From Brachybacterium sacelli (GTDB lineage: Bacteria; Actinomycetota; Actinomycetes; Actinomycetales; Dermabacteraceae), in NCBI RefSeq assembly GCF_017876545.1, contig NZ_JAGIOD010000002.1, positions 372,001 through 436,000 of the forward strand: DNA of 64,000 nucleotides, in the 5' to 3' direction. The translations under genes and the position numbers were made by a program. The notes beneath the pieces are model-generated. The model searched no databases. It was given only the letters and a program-made list of their open reading frames with translations, and was not told where the DNA came from. Below, one piece after another: positions 44,080 through 54,774 of this stretch. Within the stretch, counting starts at the first letter, position 1. Every line of letters starts with the position of its first letter.

Positions 44080-45776
44080 TCACAGGAAGTCGCGGACCTT
44101 CCAGAAGAGTTCCGGATAGCGGGCCTCCAGCCGCACCGTGCCGATCCGCATCCCCACGAGGAAGGCGACCACGCCCAGGACGAGGGAGACCAGACCGGCT
44201 ACCAGCAGCAGCACCTCGCTGCCCACCACCAGGCCCCAGATCGCGATCCCGATCGTCGGGATCTGCGGGACGAACACGGCGACCATCGCGATCGTCATCG
44301 TGAGCATCGCGTTCGCGCTGGAGGCCGACTTGTCCTTCATCGGGTTGGTGCCGGGAGGGGAGGACGGGTACGGCATGATCGCGCCGACCGCGACCGACGC
44401 CCCCCATCCGGTGACCATGACCCCCAGGGATGCGAGCGCCGTCAGCGGGATCAGGTGCGCCATGTCGTACAGCAGCGGCATCACGATGGTGATCAGCAGC
44501 ACCGGCGGGACCATGATCAGGGCGATCGCGGCGACGCGACCGAGGAGGTTCGCGCGGGCGGGCAGATTGGCGGTGATGTTGACCCAGCCGGAGGGGCCGT
44601 CGAAGCCGATCTCGTTGCACAGGGTGATGCCCGTGAGGCCGCACATGAAGATCGTCATCGTCAGCATCATCGGCCGCGACTCCGGCAGCATCAGCCCCAT
44701 CGCCACGAAGAACACGATGATCAGCGGATAGATGCCGATCGAGGCCAGGTAACGGGTGTCGCGCCGCCAGTAGCGCAGTGACTTGCCCATCACCGCCCCG
44801 AAGGCCGTGGGCCGGACGAACCGCGGCACCAGGGAGGAGACCTTCGTGGTACCGGAGGAGGCGTCACCGCTCAGCGCGGAGGTGAGGGAGGCGTCCAGCG
44901 AGCGCCGCCACCACAGCCAGGTCGCCGCGATGGTGGCCGTGCCAATCAGCAGGCGCACCAGCGCCGGGAGCACCTCGCCCTCGGCGAGGTCCATCGGCAC
45001 GGCGAACAGTGCCCCGAACGGGGTCCAGGCCAGCACCTCGACCACGCCCGGCAGTGCCTGCCGCACCTGCTCGAAGTCCAGGTCGTCGATGCGCTGCATG
45101 CCGAGCGAGAAACCGTATATCGCCGCGAACATGGCCATCATCGCGACGATGCCGCCGAGTTCGCGGCCGCTGCGGGAGGAGGCTCGGCTCGCCGAGTGCG
45201 CGAACCAGGCCCGCGGCAGCAGCAGGCACAGCCCCAGCCCGGCGAGGTTGGCGGGGATCAGCAGCACCACGGCGGCGAGGATCCATCCCGCGCCCTGCCC
45301 GAACAGCACCAGCCACAGCACCTCGAATGCGGTGGCCACGGCCACGGCGAGCAGGGTGAACAGGCCCGGCAGGCTGAGGGCGGACGCGGCGAACAGCCCC
45401 GGCTGCAGCTCCTTCGCGCTGCGGGGGAACAGGGCGAAGGATCGTGGGTCCAGGGTGTCGTCCATGCCGAAGGCCACCACGGGGATCAGGAACCACGCCA
45501 GCACCGTCACCGCGCCCAGGCCCCGGATGATCTGCGGGAAGAGCTCGCCTTCCCCGGCCCACAGGGTGGTGCCGAGGAACGCGAACACGAGGGCGACGAG
45601 ACCGGCCAGGGCGTACAGCGATCCGAAGATCGTGCCGATCAGCTTGCCGATGTTCTTGCGGTAGGACCGCTTCCACAGCGTCCACTTCAGGTGCAGCAGG
45701 AGCCGCACGAGGGACTTCTGGGCGACCGCGCCGTGGTGGACGTCGGCCGCCGAGGCGGTCGCGGCATGCTCGCTGC

Positions 45777-45792
<16 letters not shown>
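44080..45792 (-). CDS. ABC exporter permease (ABC-2-like membrane protein)
   Basis: A polytopic membrane protein of about 570 residues with roughly 12 hydrophobic segments (for example LIGTIFGSLYALAGLVALVF, LASIGIYPLIIVFFVAMGL). GTG at 45792 is chosen because GGGGAG is well spaced before it; it overlaps the end of the ATPase gene by 16 nt. With the ATPase it forms a two-gene exporter unit of the ABC-2 type. Such pairs export lipids, peptides or drugs; the substrate cannot be predicted. It is convergent with rimI. Confidence 0.85.
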
Positions 45793-46655
<863 letters not shown>

Positions 46656-46661
46656 GGGATC

Positions 46662-46667
46662 ACGGTA
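46662..46667 (-). promoter_or_regulatory. -10 box of ABC exporter operon (TACCGT)
   Basis: TACCGT on the minus strand ends 6 nt before ATG 46655. Confidence 0.55.
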
Positions 46668-46803
46668 GCGGGGCTCACCCCGGTCCCGCTCCCCCTGACG
46701 GCCATGGGCAGGCCGACCTTCGTCGGGGTGCGGCGAGTGCGCAGGTGCGCAGGCAGCCGACTAGGATGCCCGCAGTCGACCTGCAGCTGATGGAAGGAAC
46801 CCC

Positions 46804-48195
46804 ATGACGAAGCTGAGCCCGACCCCACGGGCACCTGGCCTCGCCCCCGAGGTCGAGGAGATCCCGCTGGGGATCCGTCGGCTCGCGGCCTGGTCCTGGC
46901 GGATCCTCGTGATCGTCGCCGCCGCCGTCCTGATCCTCTACGGCGCGCTGCAGGTGACCGGCATCGTGATCCCCGTGCTGCTGGCCGTCCTGCTGGCGGT
47001 GCTGCTGACCCCCGTGGTCAAGGTGCTCACGCGCTACACGTTCCTGGGTCGGGGCGCGGCCAGCGGTATCGCGCTGCTGGGCCTGCTGCTGGTGGTCGCG
47101 GGAATGTTCACGCTCGCGGGTCGTCAGCTGATCGCGCAGTGGGCGGACATCCAGTCCAAGGCGGTCACCGGTTTCCAGTCCGTCACGGACTGGGCCACCA
47201 CCACCTTCAAGATCGACACGCCGATGATCAACTCGGCGATCGACGAAGGGCTCACGAAGCTGCAGGAGAATGCCGACACCCTGCTGAACTCGGCGGTGAC
47301 CACGGCGGCCGTGGTCGGCAACCTCGCCACCGGCATCGTGATCTGCCTGTTCTCCCTGTTCTTCCTGCTCTCCAGCGGTCCGACGATCTGGCGCTGGGTG
47401 GTGGGCCTGATGCCGCCGGCCGCGCGCCTGGGCACCCATGAGGCGTTCCGCCGCGGCTGGAAGGCGCTGTCGGCCTACGTGCGCACCCAGATCCTGGTCG
47501 CTGCGGTCGACGCCGTGGGCATCGCGATCGGCATGGTCTGCCTGGGCCTGGGCTCCTACGCGGTGCCGATCTGGCTGCTGGTGTTCCTGTTCTCCTTCAT
47601 CCCCCTGGTGGGCGCGATCGCCTCGGGCGTCATCGCGGTGCTGCTCGTGCTGGTGCTGCAGAACTGGCTGTTCGCCGTGATCATGGCGGGGATCGTGGTA
47701 CTGGTCCAGCAGCTCGAGAGCAACATCCTCCAGCCGTTCCTGATGGGCAAGGCCGTCGAGCTGCATCCGCTGGCGGTGTTCCTGGGAGTGGCTGGCGGTG
47801 CGATGATCGCCGGGATCCCCGGCGCGCTGTTCGCGATCCCGCTGATCGCCTTCGTCAATGCGACGCTGCTGTACATCGTCGGTCGCGACCCCAGCCCCGA
47901 GCTGGGCGTGGACCGACCCGTCGCGGACCACTTCGCCGCCCTCAGCGCCGCGTCCCGCAAGCACGCCCAGGAGACCCGGGCCGCGTTCGCGGAGTCCCTG
48001 ACCGCGGTGCCGGCCGGAGCCGCAGCGGCCGCAGAGCCGACGGGGAGCGCCGACGACGATCAGACGGTCGACCCGGAGCCCCCCGCCACGGAGCCCTCCG
48101 CTCCCTCGAACCCCACGGCGGATCCGGCCCCCGACGAGTCGTCGCAGACTCCGAACGACCCGGAGGACCCGACCTCGCCGCCTCGCCGGGAGTGA
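46804..48195 (+). CDS. AI-2E family transporter
   Basis: A 463-residue membrane protein of the AI-2E (PF01594) permease family, with about seven to eight transmembrane helices and the characteristic LFSFIPLVGAIASGV and QNWLFAVIMAGIVVLVQQLESNILQPFLMG segments. The last 90 residues are a Pro/Asp/Ser-rich cytosolic tail. Family members are linked to autoinducer export or sodium/proton exchange; assignment is open. TAGGAT (46762-46767) is a candidate -10 box and GGAAGG the ribosome-binding site. Confidence 0.9.
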   Translation: MTKLSPTPRAPGLAPEVEEIPLGIRRLAAWSWRILVIVAAAVLILYGALQVTGIVIPVLLAVLLAVLLTPVVKVLTRYTFLGRGAASGIALLGLLLVVAGMFTLAGRQLIAQWADIQSKAVTGFQSVTDWATTTFKIDTPMINSAIDEGLTKLQENADTLLNSAVTTAAVVGNLATGIVICLFSLFFLLSSGPTIWRWVVGLMPPAARLGTHEAFRRGWKALSAYVRTQILVAAVDAVGIAIGMVCLGLGSYAVPIWLLVFLFSFIPLVGAIASGVIAVLLVLVLQNWLFAVIMAGIVVLVQQLESNILQPFLMGKAVELHPLAVFLGVAGGAMIAGIPGALFAIPLIAFVNATLLYIVGRDPSPELGVDRPVADHFAALSAASRKHAQETRAAFAESLTAVPAGAAAAAEPTGSADDDQTVDPEPPATEPSAPSNPTADPAPDESSQTPNDPEDPTSPPRRE

Positions 48196-48215
48196 GCTGC
48201 TGAGGCGGCCAGGAT

Positions 48216-48270
48216 GCACGACGACGGCCCCCGGTCCGGCATGAGCCGGGCTCGGGGGCCGTCGTGGTGC
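48216..48270. terminator. Bidirectional terminator between AI-2E gene and greA
   Basis: An 18-bp stem (48216-48233 with 48253-48270, one mismatch) with an inner CCGGC/GCCGG pair lies 20 nt after the AI-2E stop and before the convergent greA. No T-tract. Confidence 0.8.
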
Positions 48271-48307
48271 ACGGGGCGCGGCGCTCAGGAGGCGAGCGGC
48301 GCGCGCC

Positions 48308-48799
48308 TCACGGGCGGTAGGGGCTCGCCTTGACGATCTCGATCGGGAACGACTTCCCGGTCGGCGCGGTGTAGTCGACCGTGTCGCCCACCTTCGAGCC
48401 GTGGATCGCGCTGCCCAGCGGCGACTCGGTGGAGTACACCTCGAGATCGGAGGAACCCTCGGCGATCTCGCGGTTGCCGAGCAGGAACGTGCGGTCCTTG
48501 CCGGCCAGGGTGATGCTGACGACCATGCCGGGCTCGACGACGCCGTCGTCCTTCGGCGACTCACCGACCACGGCGTTCTTCAGCAGACGCTGGAGGTCGG
48601 CGATGCGCGCCTCCATCTTCCCCTGCTCCTCACGGGCGGCGTGGTATCCACCGTTCTCCTTGAGGTCGCCCTCGTCGCGGGCGGCGGCGATGCGCTCCGC
48701 GATCTCGGTGCGACCCGGCCCTTCGAGCTCATCGAGCTCCTTGGCCAGGCGGTCGTATGCGTCCTGGGTGAGCCAGGCGCCATTCGGCTGGCTGCTCAT
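48308..48799 (-). CDS. greA: Transcription elongation factor GreA
   Basis: Stimulates cleavage of backtracked RNA by RNA polymerase. The 163-residue protein has the N-terminal coiled-coil with the acidic tip (ARDEGDLKENGGYHAAREEQGK) and the C-terminal FKBP-like domain (GSAIHGSKVGDTVDYTAPTG). ATG at 48799 has GGAG well spaced upstream. It begins the block collinear with M. tuberculosis Rv1080c onward. Confidence 0.98.
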   Translation of the reverse strand: MSSQPNGAWLTQDAYDRLAKELDELEGPGRTEIAERIAAARDEGDLKENGGYHAAREEQGKMEARIADLQRLLKNAVVGESPKDDGVVEPGMVVSITLAGKDRTFLLGNREIAEGSSDLEVYSTESPLGSAIHGSKVGDTVDYTAPTGKSFPIEIVKASPYRP

Positions 48800-49065
48800 G
48801 GGTTCACTCCTGTCGTCTTCGGTCCATGCGCATCGGAACCCGAAAAAGAGCCCCCATACGCGAATCACGGGGCACATGTCCTCATGCGCCCCGTGCTGCG
48901 GGTGATGATCCCCGGCACGATGCCGGTTTCGAGATACCTTACACCGCTCGTTTCCGTGTTCCCGGGACCTCCGAGCGCATTTCGCGTTCCGAGGAATCCT
49001 CACCCCGCAGTGCGGTGACCGGGCGGGGGAGGCGGGCGAACGGACGCTGCTGCGCGCCTTATGGC

Positions 49066-49458
49066 TCAGGTGGGCTCGCAGCCCAGCACCTCGGCGGAGA
49101 CCGCCTCGCCCTGGGTCGAGATCTCCACATGGTGGGCCGTGCGACGGCTGGACTGCGGCGGGATGGTCGTCTCGACGAAGCCGACCTGGGCGCGGCCCTC
49201 GTTCATGGCCTGGATCCGGCAGACTGCCTCCGTGCCCGGATCCATCGTGATCGTGTAGTCCACGGCGATGACGTTCTCGGCGAGGTGGTCGTACCCGACC
49301 ATGTCGGAGCGGATGGGCGGGCTGGCCACCCAGTAACCGACCACACCGACGACGGCGAGGAACACGGCAGCGGCGAGACCGATGAGGACGCGCGTGGCGC
49401 GCTTCGAGAGCAGCGGTGCGCCGTAGCGATCCGCCGGACGCTGCACAGTGCCGTTCAT
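49066..49458 (-). CDS. DUF4307 membrane protein
   Basis: A 130-residue protein with a cytosolic N-terminus (about 30 residues), one transmembrane helix (VLIGLAAAVFLAVVGVVGYWV) and an extracytoplasmic domain with two cysteines (AVCRIQAMN and the C-terminal LGCEPT). This matches the DUF4307 family, always near greA and mca in actinobacteria (Rv1081c in M. tuberculosis). Function unknown. It is divergent from mca. An earlier ATG at 49485 is possible but less likely. Confidence 0.88.
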   Translation of the reverse strand: MNGTVQRPADRYGAPLLSKRATRVLIGLAAAVFLAVVGVVGYWVASPPIRSDMVGYDHLAENVIAVDYTITMDPGTEAVCRIQAMNEGRAQVGFVETTIPPQSSRRTAHHVEISTQGEAVSAEVLGCEPT

Positions 49459-49677
49459 GCCCTCATCCTCCCAGAGCCCGACCACGCGGTCTCCCAGGAG
49501 CGTGCACCGGTGGCGAGGTACCCGTCACGTCGATGCCCCACCAGGATTCCCGCTCACGACGGCACGACGACTGCTCAGGCACGGTGGCGTAGGATCGGTC
49601 GCTGGTGCGGCCCCCGTCCGAGGCCGTACCGGTCCCCGGGGTACCTCGTCCCCGTCCAGTCGTTGCCGAGGAGAATC

Positions 49678-50586
49678 GTGACCGTCCAGCTGCCCGCCCC
49701 TGATGAGACCCTGCGGATGGTTGCCGTCCACGCGCATCCGGACGACGAGTCCTCCAAGGGTGCCGGAACGACCGCCCGCTACGCCCGGGAGGGCGCCCAG
49801 GTCACCGTCATCACCTGCACCGGCGGTGAGCGCGGTGACGTGCTCAATCCGCGTCTGCGCGACGATCCCGAACTCACCGTGGACCTCCCCGCGGTGCGCC
49901 GCCGCGAGATGGCGACGGCACAGGAGATCCTCGGCGTGGACCACGAGTGGCTCGGGTTCGTCGATTCCGGGCTCCCTGAGGGAGATCCGCTGCCGGCGCT
50001 GCCGGAGGGCAGCTTCGCGACCCTCCCCGTCGACGAGGCGGCCACCCCGCTGGTGGCGGCCGTGCGCCGGCTGCGCCCGCACGTGCTGACCACGTACGAC
50101 GAGAACGGTGGCTACCCCCACCCCGACCACATCCAGACCAACCGGGTCGCCCTGGCGGCCTTCGATCTCGCGGCCGATCCCGACTTCGCCCCGGAGCTCG
50201 GCGAGCCCTGGGCGGTCGCCAAGCTCTACTACATCAACGGCTTCCACCGGCAGCGGTTCTCCGCCGTCGCCCGGCACCTGCGGGCCTCCGGCGCGCCGAA
50301 CGAGGAGCTGGAACAGATGCTGCAGCGCTTCGACGAGTCCACCGATCGGCTCCTGACCACGCGTATCGACGTGCGGGACTACCTCGGAGTGCGTGATGAC
50401 GCCCTGCGCGCCCACGCGACCCAGGTGGACCCCGACGGCCCGTTCTTCCGCATCACGCACGACGTCGAGTCCGCCGTCTGGGGCACCGAGGACTACGAGC
50501 TGCACATCTCCCGCATCGGCGTGAAGCTGCCCGAGGACGACCTGTTCGCCGGTCTGCGCCACGAGCACGTGGAGGCGCGACCGTGA
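49678..50586 (+). CDS. mca: Mycothiol S-conjugate amidase
   Basis: Zinc amidase that cleaves mycothiol S-conjugates so that mercapturic acids can be exported, part of actinobacterial detoxification. The 302-residue protein has the zinc motif AHPDDESSKG near residue 20, ENGGYPHPDHIQTNR in the middle (third metal His), and the Mca/MshB-type fold. GTG at 49678 follows GAGGAGA; TAGGAT at 49590-49595 is a candidate -10 box. It overlaps the next small gene by 4 nt. Confidence 0.96.
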   Translation: MTVQLPAPDETLRMVAVHAHPDDESSKGAGTTARYAREGAQVTVITCTGGERGDVLNPRLRDDPELTVDLPAVRRREMATAQEILGVDHEWLGFVDSGLPEGDPLPALPEGSFATLPVDEAATPLVAAVRRLRPHVLTTYDENGGYPHPDHIQTNRVALAAFDLAADPDFAPELGEPWAVAKLYYINGFHRQRFSAVARHLRASGAPNEELEQMLQRFDESTDRLLTTRIDVRDYLGVRDDALRAHATQVDPDGPFFRITHDVESAVWGTEDYELHISRIGVKLPEDDLFAGLRHEHVEARP

Positions 50587-51026
50587 TCGGGGCGGGGCTG
50601 GACGTCGTGCCCGCGGCCGGCGGAGTCCTGCTCGCGGAGCCGTTCCCCTCGGACGACGGCGGGTTCAACTCCGTCACCGTCTCCCCGGGGTTGGGAGGCT
50701 TTCTCGCGATGTTCGTCCTCGCGGTGGCCGTGGTGCTGCTGGTGGTGGACATGACCCGTCGGACGCGTCGTGTCCGTGCCCGCGCCGAGGCAGAGACCCG
50801 GGTGGAGGCCGAGCGCGAGGCGGAGAAGGCCGGCGAGGAGCGTGGCGCAGGCGACGAGGCCGAGGCGGCCGCGAGCGGTCCGGCCGGCGGGGAGCCCGGC
50901 TCCCGCTCGGACGGCGACGCTGCCTCATCGACCGACGGCGACCGCTCGAGCGAGGTCGATCGCTCTGCCGACGACGACTCGCCGGCCGGCAGCGACCTGG
51001 GCACCCCGGGCGACGACCGCCGCTGA
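50583..51026 (+). CDS. Small single-pass membrane protein downstream of mca
   Basis: A 147-residue protein: short N-terminus, one transmembrane helix (residues about 38-55, GGFLAMFVLAVAVVLLVVDM), then an Arg/Glu-rich coiled-coil-like stretch and an acidic Ser/Asp/Gly-rich disordered tail. GTG at 50583 overlaps the mca stop (GTGA). A small membrane gene also follows mca in M. tuberculosis (Rv1083), so the association is conserved. Function unknown. It is convergent with trhA with only 1 nt between the stops. Confidence 0.8.
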   Translation: MIGAGLDVVPAAGGVLLAEPFPSDDGGFNSVTVSPGLGGFLAMFVLAVAVVLLVVDMTRRTRRVRARAEAETRVEAEREAEKAGEERGAGDEAEAAASGPAGGEPGSRSDGDAASSTDGDRSSEVDRSADDDSPAGSDLGTPGDDRR

Positions 51027-51027
51027 G

Positions 51028-51918
51028 TCAGAGGACGGCGGTGGCGACCGCCGCGAAGTGGCAGCCGAAACCGATGAGCGTGCCGGCGTGGAAGATCTCG
51101 TGGAACCCGAACCAGGCCGGTGACGGATTCGGCCTCTTGAGGGCGTAGACGACCGCCCCCACCGTGTAGGCCAGACCCCCCAGGACCAGCAGCCAGACCA
51201 CGGACCAGCCGCCCGTGGCATGCAGCGCAGGCATGTAGAAGACCGCCACCCAGCCCAGGGCGATGTAGGCGGGCACGTAGAGCCAGCGCGGTGCCCCGGT
51301 CCAGAACAGGCGGAAGCACACGCCGATCAGCGCGCCGCCCCACGCGATCGAGAGCAGCGTGATCGCCTGGCGCGGGGCCAGCAGGGTGGCCGCGATGGGG
51401 GTGTACGTGCCGGCGATGATCAGGAAGATGTTCGCGTGGTCGAAGCGGCGCAGCATGATCGCGCGCTGCGGGGACCAGGTGCCGCGGTGGTAGACGGCGC
51501 TGACGCCGAACAGCAGGCCGGCGGTCAGGACGAAGACGGCGCAGGCCAGACGGATCGCGAGCGTCTCACCCACGGCGATCAGCAGCAGTCCCACCACCAG
51601 CGAGGTGGGGAAGGCGATCAGATGCAGCACGCCGCGCAGGCGGGGCTTGGGCAGCTGCAGCCCGAGCTGACGGGCGCGGACCGCCATCGACCGGGTCAGG
51701 GTCCGGGGCGCGAAGGGGTAGTCGTCCGCGGTGGGGATGTCCTCGTCGGCCGCTGAACGTGGCTCGCCCGATTCGGCGACGGCCTCGACGGCCTCCTGCA
51801 GCGCCGGGTCCCGCGACTCGGAGGAGCTCGCGGGGTTCCCCGGAGCGGACGCCGGGACGCGGTCGGGGGAGGGGTCGGGCGAGCTCGCGCCGCTCTCCCT
51901 GCGGGAGCCGGTGTTCAT
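51028..51918 (-). CDS. trhA: Hemolysin III / TrhA family membrane protein
   Basis: A 296-residue member of the PAQR/hemolysin III family, with seven transmembrane helices after a cytosolic N-terminus of about 95 residues rich in Ser/Asp/Glu. The metal-site histidines are in VYHRGTW, FDHANIF and FHEIFHAG. Members affect membrane homeostasis in bacteria. The gene is divergent from the prenyl synthase. A TACGCT -10 box 7 nt before ATG 51918 predicts a leaderless message and abuts a perfect palindrome, suggesting regulated expression. Confidence 0.9.
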   Translation of the reverse strand: MNTGSRRESGASSPDPSPDRVPASAPGNPASSSESRDPALQEAVEAVAESGEPRSAADEDIPTADDYPFAPRTLTRSMAVRARQLGLQLPKPRLRGVLHLIAFPTSLVVGLLLIAVGETLAIRLACAVFVLTAGLLFGVSAVYHRGTWSPQRAIMLRRFDHANIFLIIAGTYTPIAATLLAPRQAITLLSIAWGGALIGVCFRLFWTGAPRWLYVPAYIALGWVAVFYMPALHATGGWSVVWLLVLGGLAYTVGAVVYALKRPNPSPAWFGFHEIFHAGTLIGFGCHFAAVATAVL

Positions 51919-51925
51919 GGCGACG

Positions 51926-51931
51926 AGCGTA
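51926..51931 (-). promoter_or_regulatory. -10 box of trhA (TACGCT)
   Basis: TACGCT on the minus strand ends 7 nt before ATG 51918; it touches the palindrome at 51931-51950, which would fill the -10/-35 spacer. Confidence 0.55.
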
Positions 51932-51950
51932 ACCTACGCCAGCGTAGGTT
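51931..51950. promoter_or_regulatory. Operator-like palindrome at the trhA promoter
   Basis: AACCTACG (51931-51938) and CGTAGGTT (51943-51950) are a perfect 8-bp inverted repeat with a 4-nt spacer. It lies directly upstream of the trhA -10 box, in the region between trhA and the prenyl synthase gene. It looks like a site for a dimeric (TetR-like) repressor that is not encoded in this window. Confidence 0.6.
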
Positions 51951-52135
51951 CGTGATGCGGCGCTGTGACGATCCGGTGTGGATCCCTCCGGCGCGTCCGG
52001 TGCACCCTCCGGCATCGTCGATAATGAGAGAGTGCGGTGAGTGGGTCGGGCCGCACAGCACCGGATCACGGTGCTCGGATGCCCGCGGCGAGTCGCGCAC
52101 GGGGGAGACACCCGACCCGAGGAGCGGAGGCTGCA

Positions 52136-52894
52136 GTGGACGACGACGGCCTTCTGTACCGCGTGTACGAGCGCCGGCTCATCAGGGAGCTCGAGGCCTT
52201 CGACCTCCCGCAGCACCTCGGCGTCATCGTCGACGGGAACCGACGGTGGGCGAAGGAAGCCGGGGAGACCACCGAGCACGGCCATCGCGTCGGCGCTGCG
52301 AAGATCGCGGAGTTCCTCTCCTGGTGCGAGGGCCTGCGGATCCCGCTGGTCACTGTGTGGATGCTGTCCACCGACAACCTCAGCCGCACCCCGGAGGAGC
52401 TGGAAGCGCTCTACGAGATCATCACCGCCACCGTCGAGCAGATCGCCGAGGCGGGGTACTGCGTACGGCTGGCCGGAACCGCCGAGGGCCTGCCCGAGGA
52501 GGTCCGCGGGGGCATCGCCCGGATCCAGGAGCGGGCCGCGCCGGAGTCGCAGCTGACGGTCAACGTCGCCATCGGCTACGGCGGGCGCGAGGAGATCGTC
52601 GACGCCGTCCGGGAGCTGGTGCGCGACCACGGCCAGCGGGGCCGCAGCCCCGAGCAGATCGCGGAGGCGATCAGTGTCGATTCGATCGCCGAACACCTCT
52701 ACACCCGCGGCCAGCCCGATCCCGACCTCATCATCCGCACCTCGGGGGAGCAGCGGCTCTCCGGTTTCCTGCTCTGGCAGTCGGTGCACTCCGAGTACTG
52801 GTTCTGCGAGACCTACTGGCCGGGCTTCCGCCGGGTCGACCTGCTACGTGCGCTGCGCGACTTCTGCCGGCGGGAGCGCCGCTTCGGCGCGTGA
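52136..52894 (+). CDS. uppS: Cis-isoprenyl diphosphate synthase
   Basis: Adds isoprene units in cis to make polyprenyl diphosphate for cell-wall lipid carriers. The 252-residue protein has the catalytic VIVDGNRRWAKEAG (Asp33) and the signature RTSGEQRLSGFLLWQSVHSEYWF. GTG at 52136 has a GGAGCGGAGG ribosome-binding site; GATAAT (52020-52025) is a candidate -10 box. The neighbour trhA corresponds to M. tuberculosis Rv1085c, and this gene to Rv1086, which is a short-chain Z-FPP synthase. The product chain length here is therefore uncertain. Confidence 0.93.
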   Translation: MDDDGLLYRVYERRLIRELEAFDLPQHLGVIVDGNRRWAKEAGETTEHGHRVGAAKIAEFLSWCEGLRIPLVTVWMLSTDNLSRTPEELEALYEIITATVEQIAEAGYCVRLAGTAEGLPEEVRGGIARIQERAAPESQLTVNVAIGYGGREEIVDAVRELVRDHGQRGRSPEQIAEAISVDSIAEHLYTRGQPDPDLIIRTSGEQRLSGFLLWQSVHSEYWFCETYWPGFRRVDLLRALRDFCRRERRFGA

Positions 52895-53098
52895 GCCGCC
52901 CTCCGGCCCACGGCGACTCTCCGTGGCGCAGATCCCTCCCGTCGCGCCCCCGCGGTGGCAGACTGGCCGCACCGGGAGGTCGGCAGAACTCCGGGTGACG
53001 ATCGGGTGAATGTCGAGCCCGCACACGGCGGGACGCGCCCGAGAGCGGGAGCCGACGGGGCTAAGGTCCAGGCATCCGCGAGATTTCGGGAGGCTCCG

Positions 53099-54559
53099 AT
53101 GCATGAGACCACCACTGCCCGCGAGACGATGACCGCCGATCCGGCGCTCACCGGCGCCGGGGCCGGCATCGGCTCCGAGGTGATCGGTGAGGCGAACCCG
53201 GACGGTTCGCCCGTGGTGCCGTCGCTGGTGCCCGGGGCCGCCCAGCAGATGCTGGCCGACGTCGAGACCGGGCTGATCACCTACGTGCTGGACACCTCGG
53301 TGCTGCTGTCCGACCCGCTGTCGCTGCACCGATTCGCCGAGCACGACATCGTGCTGCCGATCGTGGTGGTCACCGAGCTCGAGGCCAAGCGCCACCACCC
53401 CGACCTCGGCTACTTCGCACGCCAGGCCCTGCGCCTCCTCGACGACCTGCGCGAGCTGTACGGGAACCTCTCGGTGCCGCTGCCGATCGGCAAGGACGGC
53501 GGCCACGTGCACGTCGAGCTGAACCACATGAGCCCCGCCTCGCTGCCCGACGGTTTCCGACTCGGGGACAACGACACCCGCATCCTCGCCGTCGCGAAGA
53601 ACCTGCAGCTCGAGGGTCACAACGTCGTGCTGGTCTCCAAGGACCTGCCGATGCGGATCAAGGCCTCGGCCTCGGGGATCCATGCCGAGGAGTACCGGGC
53701 CGAGCTCGCCCGCGACCGCGGCTACACCGGGATGGTCACGGCGGGTGTCGACGAGCAGACCATGACCGATCTCTACGACGGTCAGACCGTCGAGATCCCG
53801 GAGGTCGCCCACCAGCCCGTCCACACGGGGCTGACCATCACCAGCCCGCGCGGCTCGGCCCTGGGACGCGTGACCCGGGACAAGCAGGTGCGACTGGTCC
53901 AGGGCGATCAGACCGCGTTCGGGGTCGCCGGGCGTTCGGCCGAACAGCGCGTGGCGATCGACCTGCTGCAGGACGAGTCGGTCGGCATCGTGTCGCTGGG
54001 CGGTCGCGCCGGCACCGGCAAGAGCGCCCTCGCGCTGTGCTCGGGTCTCGAGGCGGTCCTCGAACGTCGCACCCAGCGCAGGATCATGGTGTTCCGTCCG
54101 CTGTTCTCCGTCGGCGGCCAGGAGCTCGGCTACCTGCCCGGCGACCAGAGCGAGAAGATGGGCCCCTGGGGGCAGGCCGTGTTCGACACGCTCGGCTCGA
54201 TGGTCTCCCAGAACGTCATCGACGAGGTGCTCTCGCGCGGCATGCTCGAGGTGCTGCCGCTGACGCACATCCGCGGCCGCTCCCTGCACGACGCCTTCGT
54301 GATCGTCGACGAGGCCCAGTCCCTGGAGCGCAACGTGCTACTGACGATGCTCTCCCGCATCGGGCAGAACTCCCGCGTGGTCCTCACCCACGACATCGCC
54401 CAGCGCGACAACCTGCGCATCGGCCGCTACGACGGCATCGCCTCGGTGGTCGAGGCGCTCAAGGAGAAGGAGCTGTTCGCGCACGTGACCCTGCAGCGCT
54501 CCGAGCGCTCGAAGGTCGCCGAGCTGGTCACCCACGTCCTGGACGAGCCCGTGATCTGA
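53099..54559 (+). CDS. PhoH2-type PIN domain-ATPase (ribonuclease/helicase)
   Basis: A 486-residue protein joining an N-terminal PIN nuclease domain (residues about 60-210, [13 protein letters not shown] with Asp65, and [13 protein letters not shown]) to a PhoH ATPase domain (Walker [17 protein letters not shown] in [12 protein letters not shown]). PhoH2 proteins show RNA helicase and RNase activity in vitro. ATG at 53099 follows GGGAGG; TAAGGT (53062-53067) is a candidate -10 box. It is collinear with M. tuberculosis Rv1095. Confidence 0.94.
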   Translation: MHETTTARETMTADPALTGAGAGIGSEVIGEANPDGSPVVPSLVPGAAQQMLADVETGLITYVLDTSVLLSDPLSLHRFAEHDIVLPIVVVTELEAKRHHPDLGYFARQALRLLDDLRELYGNLSVPLPIGKDGGHVHVELNHMSPASLPDGFRLGDNDTRILAVAKNLQLEGHNVVLVSKDLPMRIKASASGIHAEEYRAELARDRGYTGMVTAGVDEQTMTDLYDGQTVEIPEVAHQPVHTGLTITSPRGSALGRVTRDKQVRLVQGDQTAFGVAGRSAEQRVAIDLLQDESVGIVSLGGRAGTGKSALALCSGLEAVLERRTQRRIMVFRPLFSVGGQELGYLPGDQSEKMGPWGQAVFDTLGSMVSQNVIDEVLSRGMLEVLPLTHIRGRSLHDAFVIVDEAQSLERNVLLTMLSRIGQNSRVVLTHDIAQRDNLRIGRYDGIASVVEALKEKELFAHVTLQRSERSKVAELVTHVLDEPVI

Positions 54560-54617
54560 CCGCGGCGTCCGCGGGGCGGCTGGCACGGCACGGCACGGCG
54601 GAGCTGGTGTTGCCGGC

Positions 54618-54688
54618 CATGTCCTGAACGGGCCGCTGGTGACGTTAGCTGGCAATATTGCCACTTCGCCTCATCATCGGCCCGTCGG
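54618..54688. repeat. Palindromic element A
   Basis: A 71-nt element with about 85 percent identity (60/71) to element B. It is symmetric about 54656.5: CGGGCCG/CGGCCCG arms (54629-54635, 54678-54684), GGTGA/TCATC (54638-54642, 54671-54675, one G-T pair) and a perfect 14-bp core palindrome TGGCAATATTGCCA (54650-54663). Confidence 0.8.
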
Positions 54689-54774
54689 TGCTCGGTGCGG
54701 CGCGGCCTGGTGCGGCGGTCCTGGCGGAGGATGGGCGGCACGGTCCAGCCGATGCCGGGGTTGGCGGAGTGGGA

